Assembly (NCBI GenBank): GCA_011389735.1
Contig: JAABTS010000046.1
Location: 1 to 36,169, forward strand
From: Desulfobacteraceae bacterium
Lineage (GTDB): Bacteria > Desulfobacterota > Desulfobacteria > Desulfobacterales > JAABTS01
Reading direction: 5' to 3'
DNA: 36,169 nucleotides
Both the position numbers and the translations under genes were made by a program. Shown in pieces: positions 23,530 through 31,182 of this stretch. The stretch's first letter is position 1. Every line of letters starts with the position of its first letter. A model generated the notes under the pieces. It had not been told where the DNA came from, made no database searches, and worked only from the letters and a program-made list of their open reading frames with translations.

Positions 23530-24141
23530 TTAAATCAAATTTTCCGGAAAATGAAGCTTGCCGAGCTTTTGCACAGTCTGGTGATGCCACCTCCCTTTGC
23601 CGGATAAAGTCTTGATTTTTGCTTCTTCAAGGCGGCGAGCGATTTGCCTGTAACTCATCCCCTCTTTTCGCAATCCGACAATCATGTCAACCGCTTTATC
23701 TTTTTCCGACATTTCCCTATTGGCCGGCTCCGGTTTATCCGGGGGCCGGGAAACTGTGGTTTCCGGCGCCGGCGTGATCCCGGTTTCCACAAAACGGCTC
23801 AAAGAGTCGGCAATGGTTGACATGGCTTCGGCTTTCTTCTCTTCAGCGGCTGCTAGCTGTCCTCCGATTTGGATCAGAGCCGTTTGGTTTTCAGCGATTT
23901 TTTCGAGAAGATCGTTGATACCGGGTATCAATTTGCCGATCTGTCCCCCCAGATTGTCGCCTTCATTGAATTTTCGAGGGCCGCTTTTACGGCGGTCCTT
24001 GTAGTTCCCCTTATTCTCGTTTGCCCGGTATTGCGGGTTAATGAACTGAGGGTTCGGGATCTGCGTACTGTGGTACGGCTTTCGGTTGCCGTCATAACGC
24101 TTGTCGTTACCGTTCCTTGGCTTTTTATACGAATCACTCAT
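23530..24141 (-). CDS. Basic protein with recombinase-type HTH at the C-terminus, unknown role
   Basis: The 203-residue protein has a very polar, basic N-terminal third rich in Asn, Arg, Lys and Tyr (residues 1-55) that looks disordered and nucleic-acid-binding. A central helix/coiled coil follows (about 65-110, LLEKIAENQTALIQIGGQL), then a Pro-rich linker. The C-terminal segment is IVGLRKEGMSYRQIARRLEE...TLSGKGRWHHQTVQKL. That last part resembles the helix-turn-helix of serine recombinases (RxxGxSYxxIAxxL...GxxWxxxTV), but there is no catalytic domain. ATG at 24141 follows AGGAG on the minus strand. It is convergent with the cyclase gene. A DNA-binding or structural role is inferred. Confidence 0.65.
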   Translation of the reverse strand: MSDSYKKPRNGNDKRYDGNRKPYHSTQIPNPQFINPQYRANENKGNYKDRRKSGPRKFNEGDNLGGQIGKLIPGINDLLEKIAENQTALIQIGGQLAAAEEKKAEAMSTIADSLSRFVETGITPAPETTVSRPPDKPEPANREMSEKDKAVDMIVGLRKEGMSYRQIARRLEEAKIKTLSGKGRWHHQTVQKLGKLHFPENLI

Positions 24142-24814
24142 AAAAACTCCTTTAATGCGGGAAAAAGGTAAAAAAATTGAATATTTCATTCACCGGCGGT
24201 GCGGATGAACCTGGAAAGTCCATTGACCCTCCGTATTTGCCGAAGAAAGTCCGTAAAACATTATTGCGGCGCAAACATTTCTTCACTGGCGACTGGTGTA
24301 AAAAATCGTCTTGATTAAATATTTCTGATGAAGGTTGCGCTGTATGCGCTCGATTAAATCCCTCTTAATAACAATGCAATCATATTGATTGATTGCGCCT
24401 GTATTGTAAATCATATGGCGAGGGATATTTTATTTTATCGAAGGAAAATCTGGCTAAACGCCATATACCAAAAAAATTCGAATGTCAAAGAAAAAATCAG
24501 AATAAATGGAGTCTGATTCGGGTGGGGAAATAAGATCGATTTGATATCATAGAGCCGTTTTTGATCTCCTTATGGCGGCTATAAAAGCCTCTTGAATGAT
24601 ATCAAATGGTTATAGCGGCAACAGGTGCGTGGAATATCCGAGAAGGGAAAATAAGATGAAAAACCCTTTTCAAACCGTTCATAATCATGTACTAACGCGA
24701 ATATCTTTACCGGAAATGAAATTTTACAAGTCGGCCGGTTTGCAAGGCGTCGGGCGTCGGGGTAGGCGGCGCGGTAAAAGGAATTTTCTCTGAACTCTGT
24801 CGAGAGTCAAAAAC
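24142..24814. other. Long AT-rich gap with stem-loops
   Basis: No convincing gene. It separates a minus-strand gene from plus-strand genes, so it should hold promoters for both, but none stands out. It contains a 9-base inverted repeat CATATGGCG/CGCCATATA (24412-24467) and a stronger stem-loop at 24540-24606. A 45-codon frame (24656-24793, MKNPFQTVHNHV to a basic tail) follows a GGGAAAATAAG sequence but matches nothing; I give it low weight. Confidence 0.5.
24540..24606. repeat. Perfect 11-base inverted repeat with nested stem
   Basis: TTTGATATCAT at 24540-24550 and ATGATATCAAA at 24596-24606 are exact complements. Inside lie AGCCG (24553-24557) and CGGCT (24576-24580), which also pair. The whole folds into one ~67-base hairpin with an internal loop. 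It could be an operator, an sRNA or a MITE remnant. Confidence 0.55.
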
Positions 24815-25435
24815 ATGGAGATTAACGAATATCATATTGAACATATGGAGGCTTTTAGAATTATCGGAGAGCTTTCGGACGTTTCCGGGATCATCTCATC
24901 CGAATCGCTGGACGGTCTCGTGGACGGCTATATCGATTTCCGAAACGCCGTCGACCGTTTTTTGGCCGGTTATTTCGGCGATGTTTGCACAGAGCGTTGT
25001 TTTAGAAACAACTTGAGCGCCTGTTGTTCACGGGAGGGAATTATCGCCTTTTTCGCCGACGTCGCCATTAACGTGATGCAATCTCCGCAATCGGAAATCG
25101 ACGCTGTCATGGCGGCGCTTGCGCGGCCGAATCACGGTTCGAAGTGCGTGTATCTCGGAGAAAACGGCTGCCTGTGGCGTGTTCAACCGATAGTATGTCG
25201 GATGTTCCTTTGCGATTCCGCAAAAGACGCCGTATTCTCAAAGGATAAAACCGCGGAAAAAATCTGGAGCGAATTGAAAATCCGGGAACGATTTTATAAA
25301 TGGCCGGATCATCCTACGCTGTTCGACGCTGTCGAGTCCGCATATATCAAAAATGGATTTGATTCATCGCTGATGTATTTTCACAAAAGCCCCGGTCTGG
25401 TCATGGTCAAGCGGCGGGCCGGGCTGGAATCATGA
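24815..25435 (+). CDS. Cys-rich protein, YkgJ-like metal/Fe-S cluster-type, unknown role
   Basis: The 206-residue protein carries a cysteine pattern CTERC...CC, then KCVYLGENGCLW...QPIVCRMFLC. This recalls the YkgJ/UPF0153 group, where conserved Cys residues (often CxxxCC...C.fL..gC......P..Cr.f.C) are thought to bind zinc or an Fe-S cluster. The rest is helical without membrane segments. Start at 24815 is the first ATG, and no clear ribosome site precedes it. It is followed by the small gene at 25465. The cluster type and function are inferred from the Cys spacing only. Confidence 0.6.
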   Translation: MEINEYHIEHMEAFRIIGELSDVSGIISSESLDGLVDGYIDFRNAVDRFLAGYFGDVCTERCFRNNLSACCSREGIIAFFADVAINVMQSPQSEIDAVMAALARPNHGSKCVYLGENGCLWRVQPIVCRMFLCDSAKDAVFSKDKTAEKIWSELKIRERFYKWPDHPTLFDAVESAYIKNGFDSSLMYFHKSPGLVMVKRRAGLES

Positions 25436-25464
25436 ACGCCGCAACTTGAAAGGAATTTGTTTTA

Positions 25465-25740
25465 ATGAAGGACGATAGAGGACTGTATTATTTCCCAAAT
25501 CCGAACAACAAACAAGTCCGGGTGTATGTGAAAAAAATTGACGGGAACATTTGTTTCCGGTTGTGGAAGCAGGACGATCCATGCCTGTGGGACGATCACG
25601 GCTGGGCGCCCTATGAGGCGATCAAGGAGGCGTCTCAATTATATGAAGGGCGCAATTTTGATCCCGGCATGACCTATGATATTGTGCTGGCGAGATATCT
25701 TATTACCGAAGAGTCGAAAAATACGGTGACCGGGATTTAA
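25465..25740 (+). CDS. Small hypothetical protein
   Basis: A 91-residue protein with aromatic-rich strands: GLYYFPNPNNKQVRVYVKK, FRLWKQDDPCLWDDHGWAPYEAI and a C-terminal helix. ATG at 25465 follows AAAGGAA. It is 29 bases after the Cys-rich gene on the same strand, so the two may form an operon. No known family is recognised. Confidence 0.55.
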   Translation: MKDDRGLYYFPNPNNKQVRVYVKKIDGNICFRLWKQDDPCLWDDHGWAPYEAIKEASQLYEGRNFDPGMTYDIVLARYLITEESKNTVTGI

Positions 25741-25808
25741 AAAATATGGGTGAGCGTGTAATCGATTCCATATAGGAAATTTTGGCGTCTTTCATAAATG
25801 CTGAAAAA

Positions 25809-25931
25809 TAGTGCTTGAACGAAAAGTCTCAAAATAAGGCTCTGAGCGGGTTTGTAACCCGCGTGTCCTTTCTCGTGGCAAACGGGGATTGCAAATCCCC
25901 TTGGAGCGTGAGGAGGTTTTCGTTCAGCCAC
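25809..25931. mobile_element. MITE-like element, copy B
   Basis: About 123 bp with terminal inverted repeats: left TAGTGCTTGAACGAAAAG, right (reverse complement) TAGTGGCTGAACGAAAAC. Inner palindromes GCGGGTTTGTAACCCGC and GGGGATTGCAAATCCCC are present. It matches copy A (16204-16330) in opposite orientation. No coding capacity. Confidence 0.7.
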
Positions 25932-25935
25932 TAAA

Positions 25936-26040
25936 TAGTTTACACTTCCCAAATCGGTATCGAAATCGGTATCGAATTATTACGATCCCGATCCCGATCC
26001 CGATCCCGATCCCGATTTTGATTTTGATGAAACTGTAAAC
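25936..26040. repeat. Hexamer tandem array (CGATCC)n framed by inverted ends
   Basis: The core at 25983-26016 is 5.7 copies of CGATCC. On its left is a looser GGTATCGAAATC array (25951-25975), and on its right GATTTTGATTTTGAT, apparently decayed units. The array is framed by GTTTACACTTCC and GAAACTGTAAAC, which are near inverted copies. Each core unit contains a GATC site. A related array in the opposite orientation starts at 36144. Confidence 0.75.
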
Positions 26041-26078
26041 AAGAAATGAAGGATGCCGAAATTTTATATAGTCTTCCA

Positions 26079-26122
26079 GAAATCAAAGTTCACTGCGTTG
26101 CCGGCCCGGGATACACGAATCG
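26079..26122. repeat. Half copy of the palindromic repeat overlapping the end of the GT9 gene
   Basis: GTTCACTGCGTTGCCGGCC followed by CGGGATACACGAAT matches the left arm of the repeat at 18234. The stop codon and about the last twelve codons of the minus-strand glycosyltransferase lie in it. Confidence 0.6.
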
Positions 26123-27081
26123 TATTGCACCAGGCGATTAAAGGCGTCAATCGCCTGAACGGGAGATATCCTCGTCAAGCATAAGGGATGTTCGCAATTG
26201 CGCTCACGGGTTTCAAAGCACGGATCGCAATCGGTGTCTGGCCTGAGGGAGATCGCCTGTTTTCCTTGCGGCCGCCATCGGGCGGGGTCCGAAGGCCCGA
26301 ACAGGGACAGCGTGGGAACCCCGATATACGCCGAAAGATGCGCGACGCCCGAATCGTTGCAGATAAGACCTGCCGTAGACAGCAATGCATCCACAAGCGA
26401 TTCCGGGTTTTCCTCTAAATCCGTATAAGGTATTGAGAATCCGTCCAGAACCGGTTTGATATCCGATTCCGCCGGCCCCAGCAAAAATTTTGCAGACCTG
26501 CCTTTACGGCGAAGCAAATCGTAAATATCCTTATAGAATTCCAAAGGACGGTTTTTCCTGGGACTTCCGGAACCTGGATGAATTGCGATAGTTAATTTTT
26601 CAGGATCAGGGTTCCATTCGACGGCGCGGCCTTTATTAGCCGAAATCACCGGGCGCTGATTTATATCCGGCGGTTCCAACAGGCCCTGATCGGCAAGGCG
26701 GGTCTCAATATGTCTTAAAACATGAATCCGCTCTCCCGCTGGAGGCCGGGGCGGGATTTGACAGGCGACCGCCTTTTTAAACAGTTGGGATACTCTTTGA
26801 AAAAGGGTTGTGGATTCCGAAAGAAGCAGGATCATGTCGTATTGTTTTATTATCGCGGCGGCCTGAGGGCGGGGCCGTTGCGTATACAACGATGAAAAGA
26901 CCGCCGATTCGATCGGATAGGTCGTATCGGCGACGCCCAGGCGCCGGGCGAGATTTCCAGTATTTCCCCGGCAAACCAGATCGATTGCGTCAAAATTCTG
27001 TTTCAACCTTTCCAGCGCCGGAAAAAACACCACTACGTCTCCTAATGCGCCGTGGTGGTATACAAGGATTTTGCCGGCCAT
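26083..27081 (-). CDS. Glycosyltransferase family 9 (ADP-heptose:LPS heptosyltransferase-like)
   Basis: The 332-residue protein has the GT9 N-terminus (ILVYHHGALGDVVVFFPAL) and the C-terminal GT-B domain motifs IAIHPGSGSPRKNRP, LICNDSGVAHLSAYIGVPTL and LFGPSDPARWRP. GT9 enzymes add heptose or related sugars to the LPS core from ADP-sugars, at the inner face of the cytoplasmic membrane. A Cys-rich C-terminal loop (CDPC...C...C) is common in the family. It lies nine bases after the UspA-like gene and closes the minus-strand operon. Its last residues (about SCIPGRQRSEL) are encoded by the palindromic repeat, so the natural C-terminus was altered. Confidence 0.88.
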   Translation of the reverse strand: MAGKILVYHHGALGDVVVFFPALERLKQNFDAIDLVCRGNTGNLARRLGVADTTYPIESAVFSSLYTQRPRPQAAAIIKQYDMILLLSESTTLFQRVSQLFKKAVACQIPPRPPAGERIHVLRHIETRLADQGLLEPPDINQRPVISANKGRAVEWNPDPEKLTIAIHPGSGSPRKNRPLEFYKDIYDLLRRKGRSAKFLLGPAESDIKPVLDGFSIPYTDLEENPESLVDALLSTAGLICNDSGVAHLSAYIGVPTLSLFGPSDPARWRPQGKQAISLRPDTDCDPCFETRERNCEHPLCLTRISPVQAIDAFNRLVQYDSCIPGRQRSEL

Positions 27082-27090
27082 CGGCGGTCT

Positions 27091-27918
27091 TCATCTTCGA
27101 ACCGAATAATTCGGCCCCACGATCAGCATATTGTTCGGTAATATGCTCTGAATAATTTCCATTTTACTTCCGAACAGAAAATCCTTGATCAACCCATGAC
27201 CGAAGGCTCCGATAACGGCCAGCGAATCATGGGGAACATCATAAAGATTCTCTTCCAGTTGGCCGCCCTGAAAAAAAGACCAGCCGCCAACATATTTTTC
27301 GAAATCGGATTCCAGGCAGCCTTCCTTGACAACGGCGTAAATGTCGTCTTTGTTTTTCCCGTCCGCCTGAGTGAACACATAAAGCGGCAGGTTTGACAGC
27401 CTGGCGATTCGGAACCCCAGTTTAAGGGAATTGGTCGCGTTGGCGGAACCTCCGAAAAAAACCGTAATGCTCTTCCATTGTTTAAACGCCCCGCTGGTGA
27501 TGAGTACGGGAAAGACGGCGGATTTTACGATTCGGCGAACTCTTGGACCGATATAGCCGAGCCCGATTTTTGAAGACAGATCACTGATGCTCCGGGGGCA
27601 GCACATAAAATCAAAGTTTGTCGGTATATCCGGCAAAGTGGATGCGGTGAACGCTTTGGGCTCCAAAAATTTGGGTTTTTTGCCGCCCGCTTCGATCAAT
27701 TCCGTCGCATGGGCGATCGCGGTCTCCGGAAAACTGAGATATGATTCGTCCAGATCGATCTGCACCACATCGTTTTCGAAATACATCAGGAATTTGGTGA
27801 ATTTAGGGATATACACCTGAAGCGAAACGCCGAGGGTGTTGCAAAAATAAATGGATTGAAGCAGGGTTTCCCGTCCCAGAGGCGTGTTCCGAAAAATATG
27901 AAATAATTGTGTTTCCAT
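27091..27918 (-). CDS. Universal stress protein (UspA-like), tandem-domain type
   Basis: The 275-residue length fits two Usp domains. The C-terminal one (about 150-275) ends in the ATP-binding signature G-x2-G-x9-G(S/T): GAFGHGLIKDFLFGS, followed by ILPNNMLIVGP. The N-terminal domain (about 1-140) has the alpha/beta order, but its loop RSISDLSSKIGLGYIGPRV lacks a clear signature, so it is probably not ATP-binding. Usp proteins act in stress survival and often bind ATP or partner transporters. It lies between the ClC gene (37 bases upstream) and the GT9 gene, so function tied to the channel is plausible. Confidence 0.75.
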   Translation of the reverse strand: METQLFHIFRNTPLGRETLLQSIYFCNTLGVSLQVYIPKFTKFLMYFENDVVQIDLDESYLSFPETAIAHATELIEAGGKKPKFLEPKAFTASTLPDIPTNFDFMCCPRSISDLSSKIGLGYIGPRVRRIVKSAVFPVLITSGAFKQWKSITVFFGGSANATNSLKLGFRIARLSNLPLYVFTQADGKNKDDIYAVVKEGCLESDFEKYVGGWSFFQGGQLEENLYDVPHDSLAVIGAFGHGLIKDFLFGSKMEIIQSILPNNMLIVGPNYSVRR

Positions 27919-27955
27919 GTTAATTCCTTTTTTGATGGTCGTGTCCGGCCCGGTA

Positions 27956-29683
27956 TCAGGCGGTGGTCGTCTGGACGATCAATTCTTTTCGGTATTGATC
28001 CAGAAGCGTAGCTTTGGAAACCATGCCGATAAATTTATCATCCGCAACCACCGGCATACTGAAAAGCCGTTTGGCGTCCATTCGTTGAAGAACGTCCGGC
28101 AGATCCGCATCAGGCGGGACAATATCCACGTCCGTGTCCATAATTTGTTCCAAAACGACTGCGTCATAAATTTCAGGGTTGAAAATAAAAGGGCGGATGA
28201 CATCCAGATGAATCATGCCGACAAAATGACCGGTGTTTTCATCTTCCACCGGAAAGTAATTTCGTCGGGAGCGTTTGACGATATCGATAAAATCTCTCAG
28301 AAGCATGTTCCGATGCACGGCGATGCAATCCGTTTCAAGTAATTCGGTGACTTTCAAATCCGACAGGACGCGTGCGTCGGTCCCCGGTCTCAGAAGCTGG
28401 CCTTTTTCCTTGAGATCTTTCAAGTAAAAGGAGGCCGGTTCGATGTAATGGCAGATGGACGATGAAACGGCGGACACCACGATCAACGGAAGAATCACGT
28501 TATATCCGCCGGTGATTTCCACGATTAAAAAAATGCCCGTCAACGGCGCCTGCAATATGCCGCTGATTAAACCGGCCATACCCAGCAGCGCGAAATATCC
28601 TTCGTCCACCCATGCCGCCGACGGCCAGATCAGTGACAGGGCGCGATGGTACGTGAGTCCCACAAGGCTACCGATCACCAGGCAGGGCGCGAAAATTCCT
28701 CCGGAACCGCCCCACCCCAGCGTAAAAGATGTCGCCAGCACCTTGGTCAGAACGCATACGGCGGCGATAATTATCCCCCGGCTGAAATCTCCTCGGATCA
28801 TGTCTTGAATGTAATGGTAGCCTTCCCCCAGAGCCACGGGCGTGAACATGCCGATGATTCCAACGGCGCAACCTCCTATGGCGGCCTTGATCCATATCGG
28901 CGCCTTGACTTTCTCGGAGACGTGATGCATTCCCCGCAAAGACCGGGTCAGCAAGATCGACGCGGCCGCCGCAAACAACGCCAGACCAAGACTCGAAGCT
29001 ATGTCCGCCGGATCGATTTCGAATCCGCCATGACCGAAAACAATCTGATTTCCCTGTAAAATCCGGCTGATTTCCGTGCCCGCGACCGACGCCAGGGCGA
29101 TAGGGACAATATTCAAGGCCGTCCATTCTCCCAGGATGACTTCGACCGTGAACACCAGTCCCGAGATCGGCGCGTTAAAGATGGACGATATGGCTCCCGC
29201 CGCTCCGCAGCCTACAATGGTGATGCGTTGCCGTTCGTTGAGGTTGAACATCCTGGCGATATTCGATCCGATGGCGGAACCGCTCATTACGATCGGCGCC
29301 TCGGGACCCGCCGATCCCCCGCTGCCGATGGTGAGGCAACTGGAAACGAGCCTGGAAAAACCGGACCGCATCCGCAAAAGTCCCCCATAACGAGACACGC
29401 TGTAAATCACCTCGGGCACGCCGTGCCCGGCGCCCTCCTTGACGATTTTTTCCAGGAACAAAGAAGACAGAGCCGCGCCGATCGCCGGGATAATAAACGC
29501 CCAATAGTAATCGCGATAGTGGTGGAGCCATTCGAGCATGGCGGACAGGGAGCGGTTGAGCAAAACAGCGGCGATTCCGCTGCAAACACCTACAATCGCG
29601 CCGATTATCATCAACAATAATCTGTCGTTGTTATTCATGAAGCGACGATAGATTCTTGTCAACGGCATGATTTTTTTATCCAT
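27956..29683 (-). CDS. ClC-family chloride channel/H+ antiporter with two CBS domains
   Basis: The 575-residue protein has about ten hydrophobic segments between residues 20 and 410. ClC signatures are present: GSGGSAGPEAPIV at the selectivity-filter/gating-Glu site (usually GxEGP), GWGGSGGIFAPCLVIGS, and LLGMAGLISGILQAPLTG. The C-terminal cytosolic part (about 440-565) carries two CBS units (VTELLETDCIAVHRNMLLRDF and LEQIMDTDVDIVPPDADLPDVLQ), which usually sense nucleotides. It acts in the inner membrane. Its start is only a few bases after the HTH-EIIA gene stop. Channel versus exchanger cannot be decided from motifs alone; the gating Glu is present, but the usual following Gly is Ala. Confidence 0.93.
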   Translation of the reverse strand: MDKKIMPLTRIYRRFMNNNDRLLLMIIGAIVGVCSGIAAVLLNRSLSAMLEWLHHYRDYYWAFIIPAIGAALSSLFLEKIVKEGAGHGVPEVIYSVSRYGGLLRMRSGFSRLVSSCLTIGSGGSAGPEAPIVMSGSAIGSNIARMFNLNERQRITIVGCGAAGAISSIFNAPISGLVFTVEVILGEWTALNIVPIALASVAGTEISRILQGNQIVFGHGGFEIDPADIASSLGLALFAAAASILLTRSLRGMHHVSEKVKAPIWIKAAIGGCAVGIIGMFTPVALGEGYHYIQDMIRGDFSRGIIIAAVCVLTKVLATSFTLGWGGSGGIFAPCLVIGSLVGLTYHRALSLIWPSAAWVDEGYFALLGMAGLISGILQAPLTGIFLIVEITGGYNVILPLIVVSAVSSSICHYIEPASFYLKDLKEKGQLLRPGTDARVLSDLKVTELLETDCIAVHRNMLLRDFIDIVKRSRRNYFPVEDENTGHFVGMIHLDVIRPFIFNPEIYDAVVLEQIMDTDVDIVPPDADLPDVLQRMDAKRLFSMPVVADDKFIGMVSKATLLDQYRKELIVQTTTA

Positions 29684-29688
29684 TCAAC

Positions 29689-30372
29689 TTAGCGGGATAC
29701 TTCAAGCCGTTTTTCGAATTCGGCCACCATGGAATAAAGTGCGTCCGGTTCCGGCTCCTTTTTCAAAAACGAAATAAAATCGCCGTCCCGAACACAGAAC
29801 GCAAGCCTTGATAAAAGATGAAGATGTTTTTTGATGTCCGGACTGGACAGGATAAACAGAACGAACACCGGCCTGTCGTCGACCGCTTTGAAATCAATGG
29901 GACTTTCCAGAAAGCAGGTGGTGATAAAGGAGGTTTCGCAAATATCCGATATGGGAGTTCGAGGGTGAGGAATGGCGACGCCTCCGCCGATTCCCGTGGA
30001 TGTCATTCGCTCCCGTTCTATAAGCATACTTAACAGGCGTTGTTTCATCTTTTCGGAAAGACCCGGAATAACCGAGACCGCATTTTGCAACACTTCATCG
30101 ATCCCGTCGCCTGGAGCCTTATAAAAGACGCCTCCCTGAATCATCGCGGACGCCAGAGAATCCGGGTGATCAACCGTCATAGAGCCTTCAACGGACGGAG
30201 TTTCGGAAAAGTCGATATTGTGTTCTTTGGCCCACCGGATCAAAACGCCGCGGCTGAATTCACAGGCGTCCCCTTTTCTAAGCACCGGAATCCTGCCCTG
30301 GCGTATCCACCTGTCCAGGGTGTCCCGAGGGATATTGAGTTTTTTTGCCAGGTCTGATGATAAAAGTTTCAT
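29689..30372 (-). CDS. HTH (excisionase-like) plus PTS EIIA (PtsN-type) regulator
   Basis: The 227-residue protein has an N-terminal MerR/excisionase-like helix-turn-helix (about 5-45: AKKLNIPRDTLDRWIRQGRIP...EFSRGVLIRWAKEH). An EIIA-Ntr domain follows (about 75-225) with the phospho-accepting His in GIGGGVAIPHPRTPI. No EIIB/EIIC partner is encoded nearby, so it probably acts as a regulator rather than in sugar uptake. ATG at 30372 is preferred to the TTG at 30399, which lies in the palindromic repeat. It is first in a minus-strand operon with ClC, UspA-like and GT9 genes. A phosphorylation-sensing controller of the transporter is inferred. Confidence 0.85.
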   Translation of the reverse strand: MKLLSSDLAKKLNIPRDTLDRWIRQGRIPVLRKGDACEFSRGVLIRWAKEHNIDFSETPSVEGSMTVDHPDSLASAMIQGGVFYKAPGDGIDEVLQNAVSVIPGLSEKMKQRLLSMLIERERMTSTGIGGGVAIPHPRTPISDICETSFITTCFLESPIDFKAVDDRPVFVLFILSSPDIKKHLHLLSRLAFCVRDGDFISFLKKEPEPDALYSMVAEFEKRLEVSR

Positions 30373-30390
30373 CGCCCCCGTCTCGCTATA

Positions 30391-30569
30391 GGTTTTCAAA
30401 AATTAAATTTCACAAGGCGGCGGGCCTGGGATTGTTGCATTTTGTGTTGAATGCTAAATGTTAAATGCTAAATGAGGGGACTCACATTCAACATTCAACA
30501 TAATAAAATTCGTATATCCCAGGCCGACAACGCAGTGAAATTTAATTTCTGGAAGACTACCTGTAAAAA
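30391..30569. repeat. Full palindromic intergenic repeat with a repeat-rich loop
   Basis: Left arm GGTTTTCAAAAATTAAATTT through CACAAGGCGGCGGGCCTGGGA. Right arm TCCCAGGCCGACAACGCAG through TGAAATTTAATTTCTGG. The arms are imperfect complements about 50 bases long. The loop contains AATGCTAAATGTTAAATGC and ATTCAACATTCAACAT, short tandem words that also partly pair. It separates two minus-strand units (trmO side and HTH-EIIA operon). The remaining gap to 30653 shows no gene. Confidence 0.75.
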
Positions 30570-30653
30570 CTTTCAAGGTTGAATTACAATCACAACGAAC
30601 AAGGTTACAACGTCATCAAACTCAAAGCAAGGATTTTTTCCGGCGGCGTGGAT

Positions 30654-31067
30654 TCAAACCCAATCCGGAACCGTCACATCCTCTTTTATCAGTTTGTCCA
30701 TCGGGATATACGCCTTGATATCGATCACCGGCGTGTTGTCATAGGCGTCGATTTCGTCGATATGAATGATATTTTTTTCCACCCCTAAATTTTTACAATA
30801 GGACAGGGCGATCAAATTGGGCCTGACCGGAGAATGCGTGGCGAAAACTCCGGTCAGCGGATTGGACGGATTTTTACGCGGATGGACTTTTCGTATGTTT
30901 CGTTTTCCCTGAGTATCGTTTTTATCGAACCAGTACAATACGATGATATGGGAAAAACCGTTCAATCCTTCAAGGGCCTCTGTATATTCATGATCGATCT
31001 CGATCCGGGTCGATTCGTTTTTCTTCAATACATAACCGATTGGAACGATGTTAAAAGATGTATTCAT
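30654..31067 (-). CDS. trmO: tRNA (N6-threonylcarbamoyladenosine37-N6)-methyltransferase TrmO-like
   Basis: The 137-residue protein matches the TrmO/UPF0066 (TsaA) beta-barrel family: IVPIGYVLKK start, IEIDHEYTEALEGLNGFSHIIVLYWF, then GVFATHSPVRPNLIALS with the conserved T-H/R-SPxRPN loop that binds S-adenosylmethionine, and an end PVIDIKAYIP. It would methylate t6A37 of tRNA-Thr. The length is at the short end because it lacks the C-terminal extension of enterobacterial TrmO. It is monocistronic by position, with palindromic repeats on both sides. Confidence 0.85.
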   Translation of the reverse strand: MNTSFNIVPIGYVLKKNESTRIEIDHEYTEALEGLNGFSHIIVLYWFDKNDTQGKRNIRKVHPRKNPSNPLTGVFATHSPVRPNLIALSYCKNLGVEKNIIHIDEIDAYDNTPVIDIKAYIPMDKLIKEDVTVPDWV

Positions 31068-31072
31068 TGGAT

Positions 31073-31132
31073 GAACTTTCTCCTACAGGTTTTCAGGAAT
31101 TTAATATCGCCAGGCGGCGGGCCCGGCTATCT
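31073..31132. repeat. Half copy of the palindromic repeat
   Basis: CTACAGGTTTTCAGGAATTT then CGCCAGGCGGCGGGCCCGG matches the left arm of 30391-30569. The other arm is missing. It lies in the leader of trmO (transcribed leftwards) and downstream of the AGPS-like gene. Confidence 0.55.
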
Positions 31133-31182
31133 CCGCGCCCCAATTTTTTGCAATCAATGAAAGGGCGCTATGCAACGGTTTT

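Noticed and set aside
25983-26016. Telomere-like hexamer array suggesting a linear end
   Set aside because: The array is internal and short, with genes on both sides; ordinary tandem repeat.
30440-30500. Possible CRISPR-like short repeats (AATGCTAAATG, ATTCAACATTCAACAT)
   Set aside because: The words are 7-11 bases, abut without spacers of uniform size, and lie in the loop of a larger palindrome. Not a CRISPR array.
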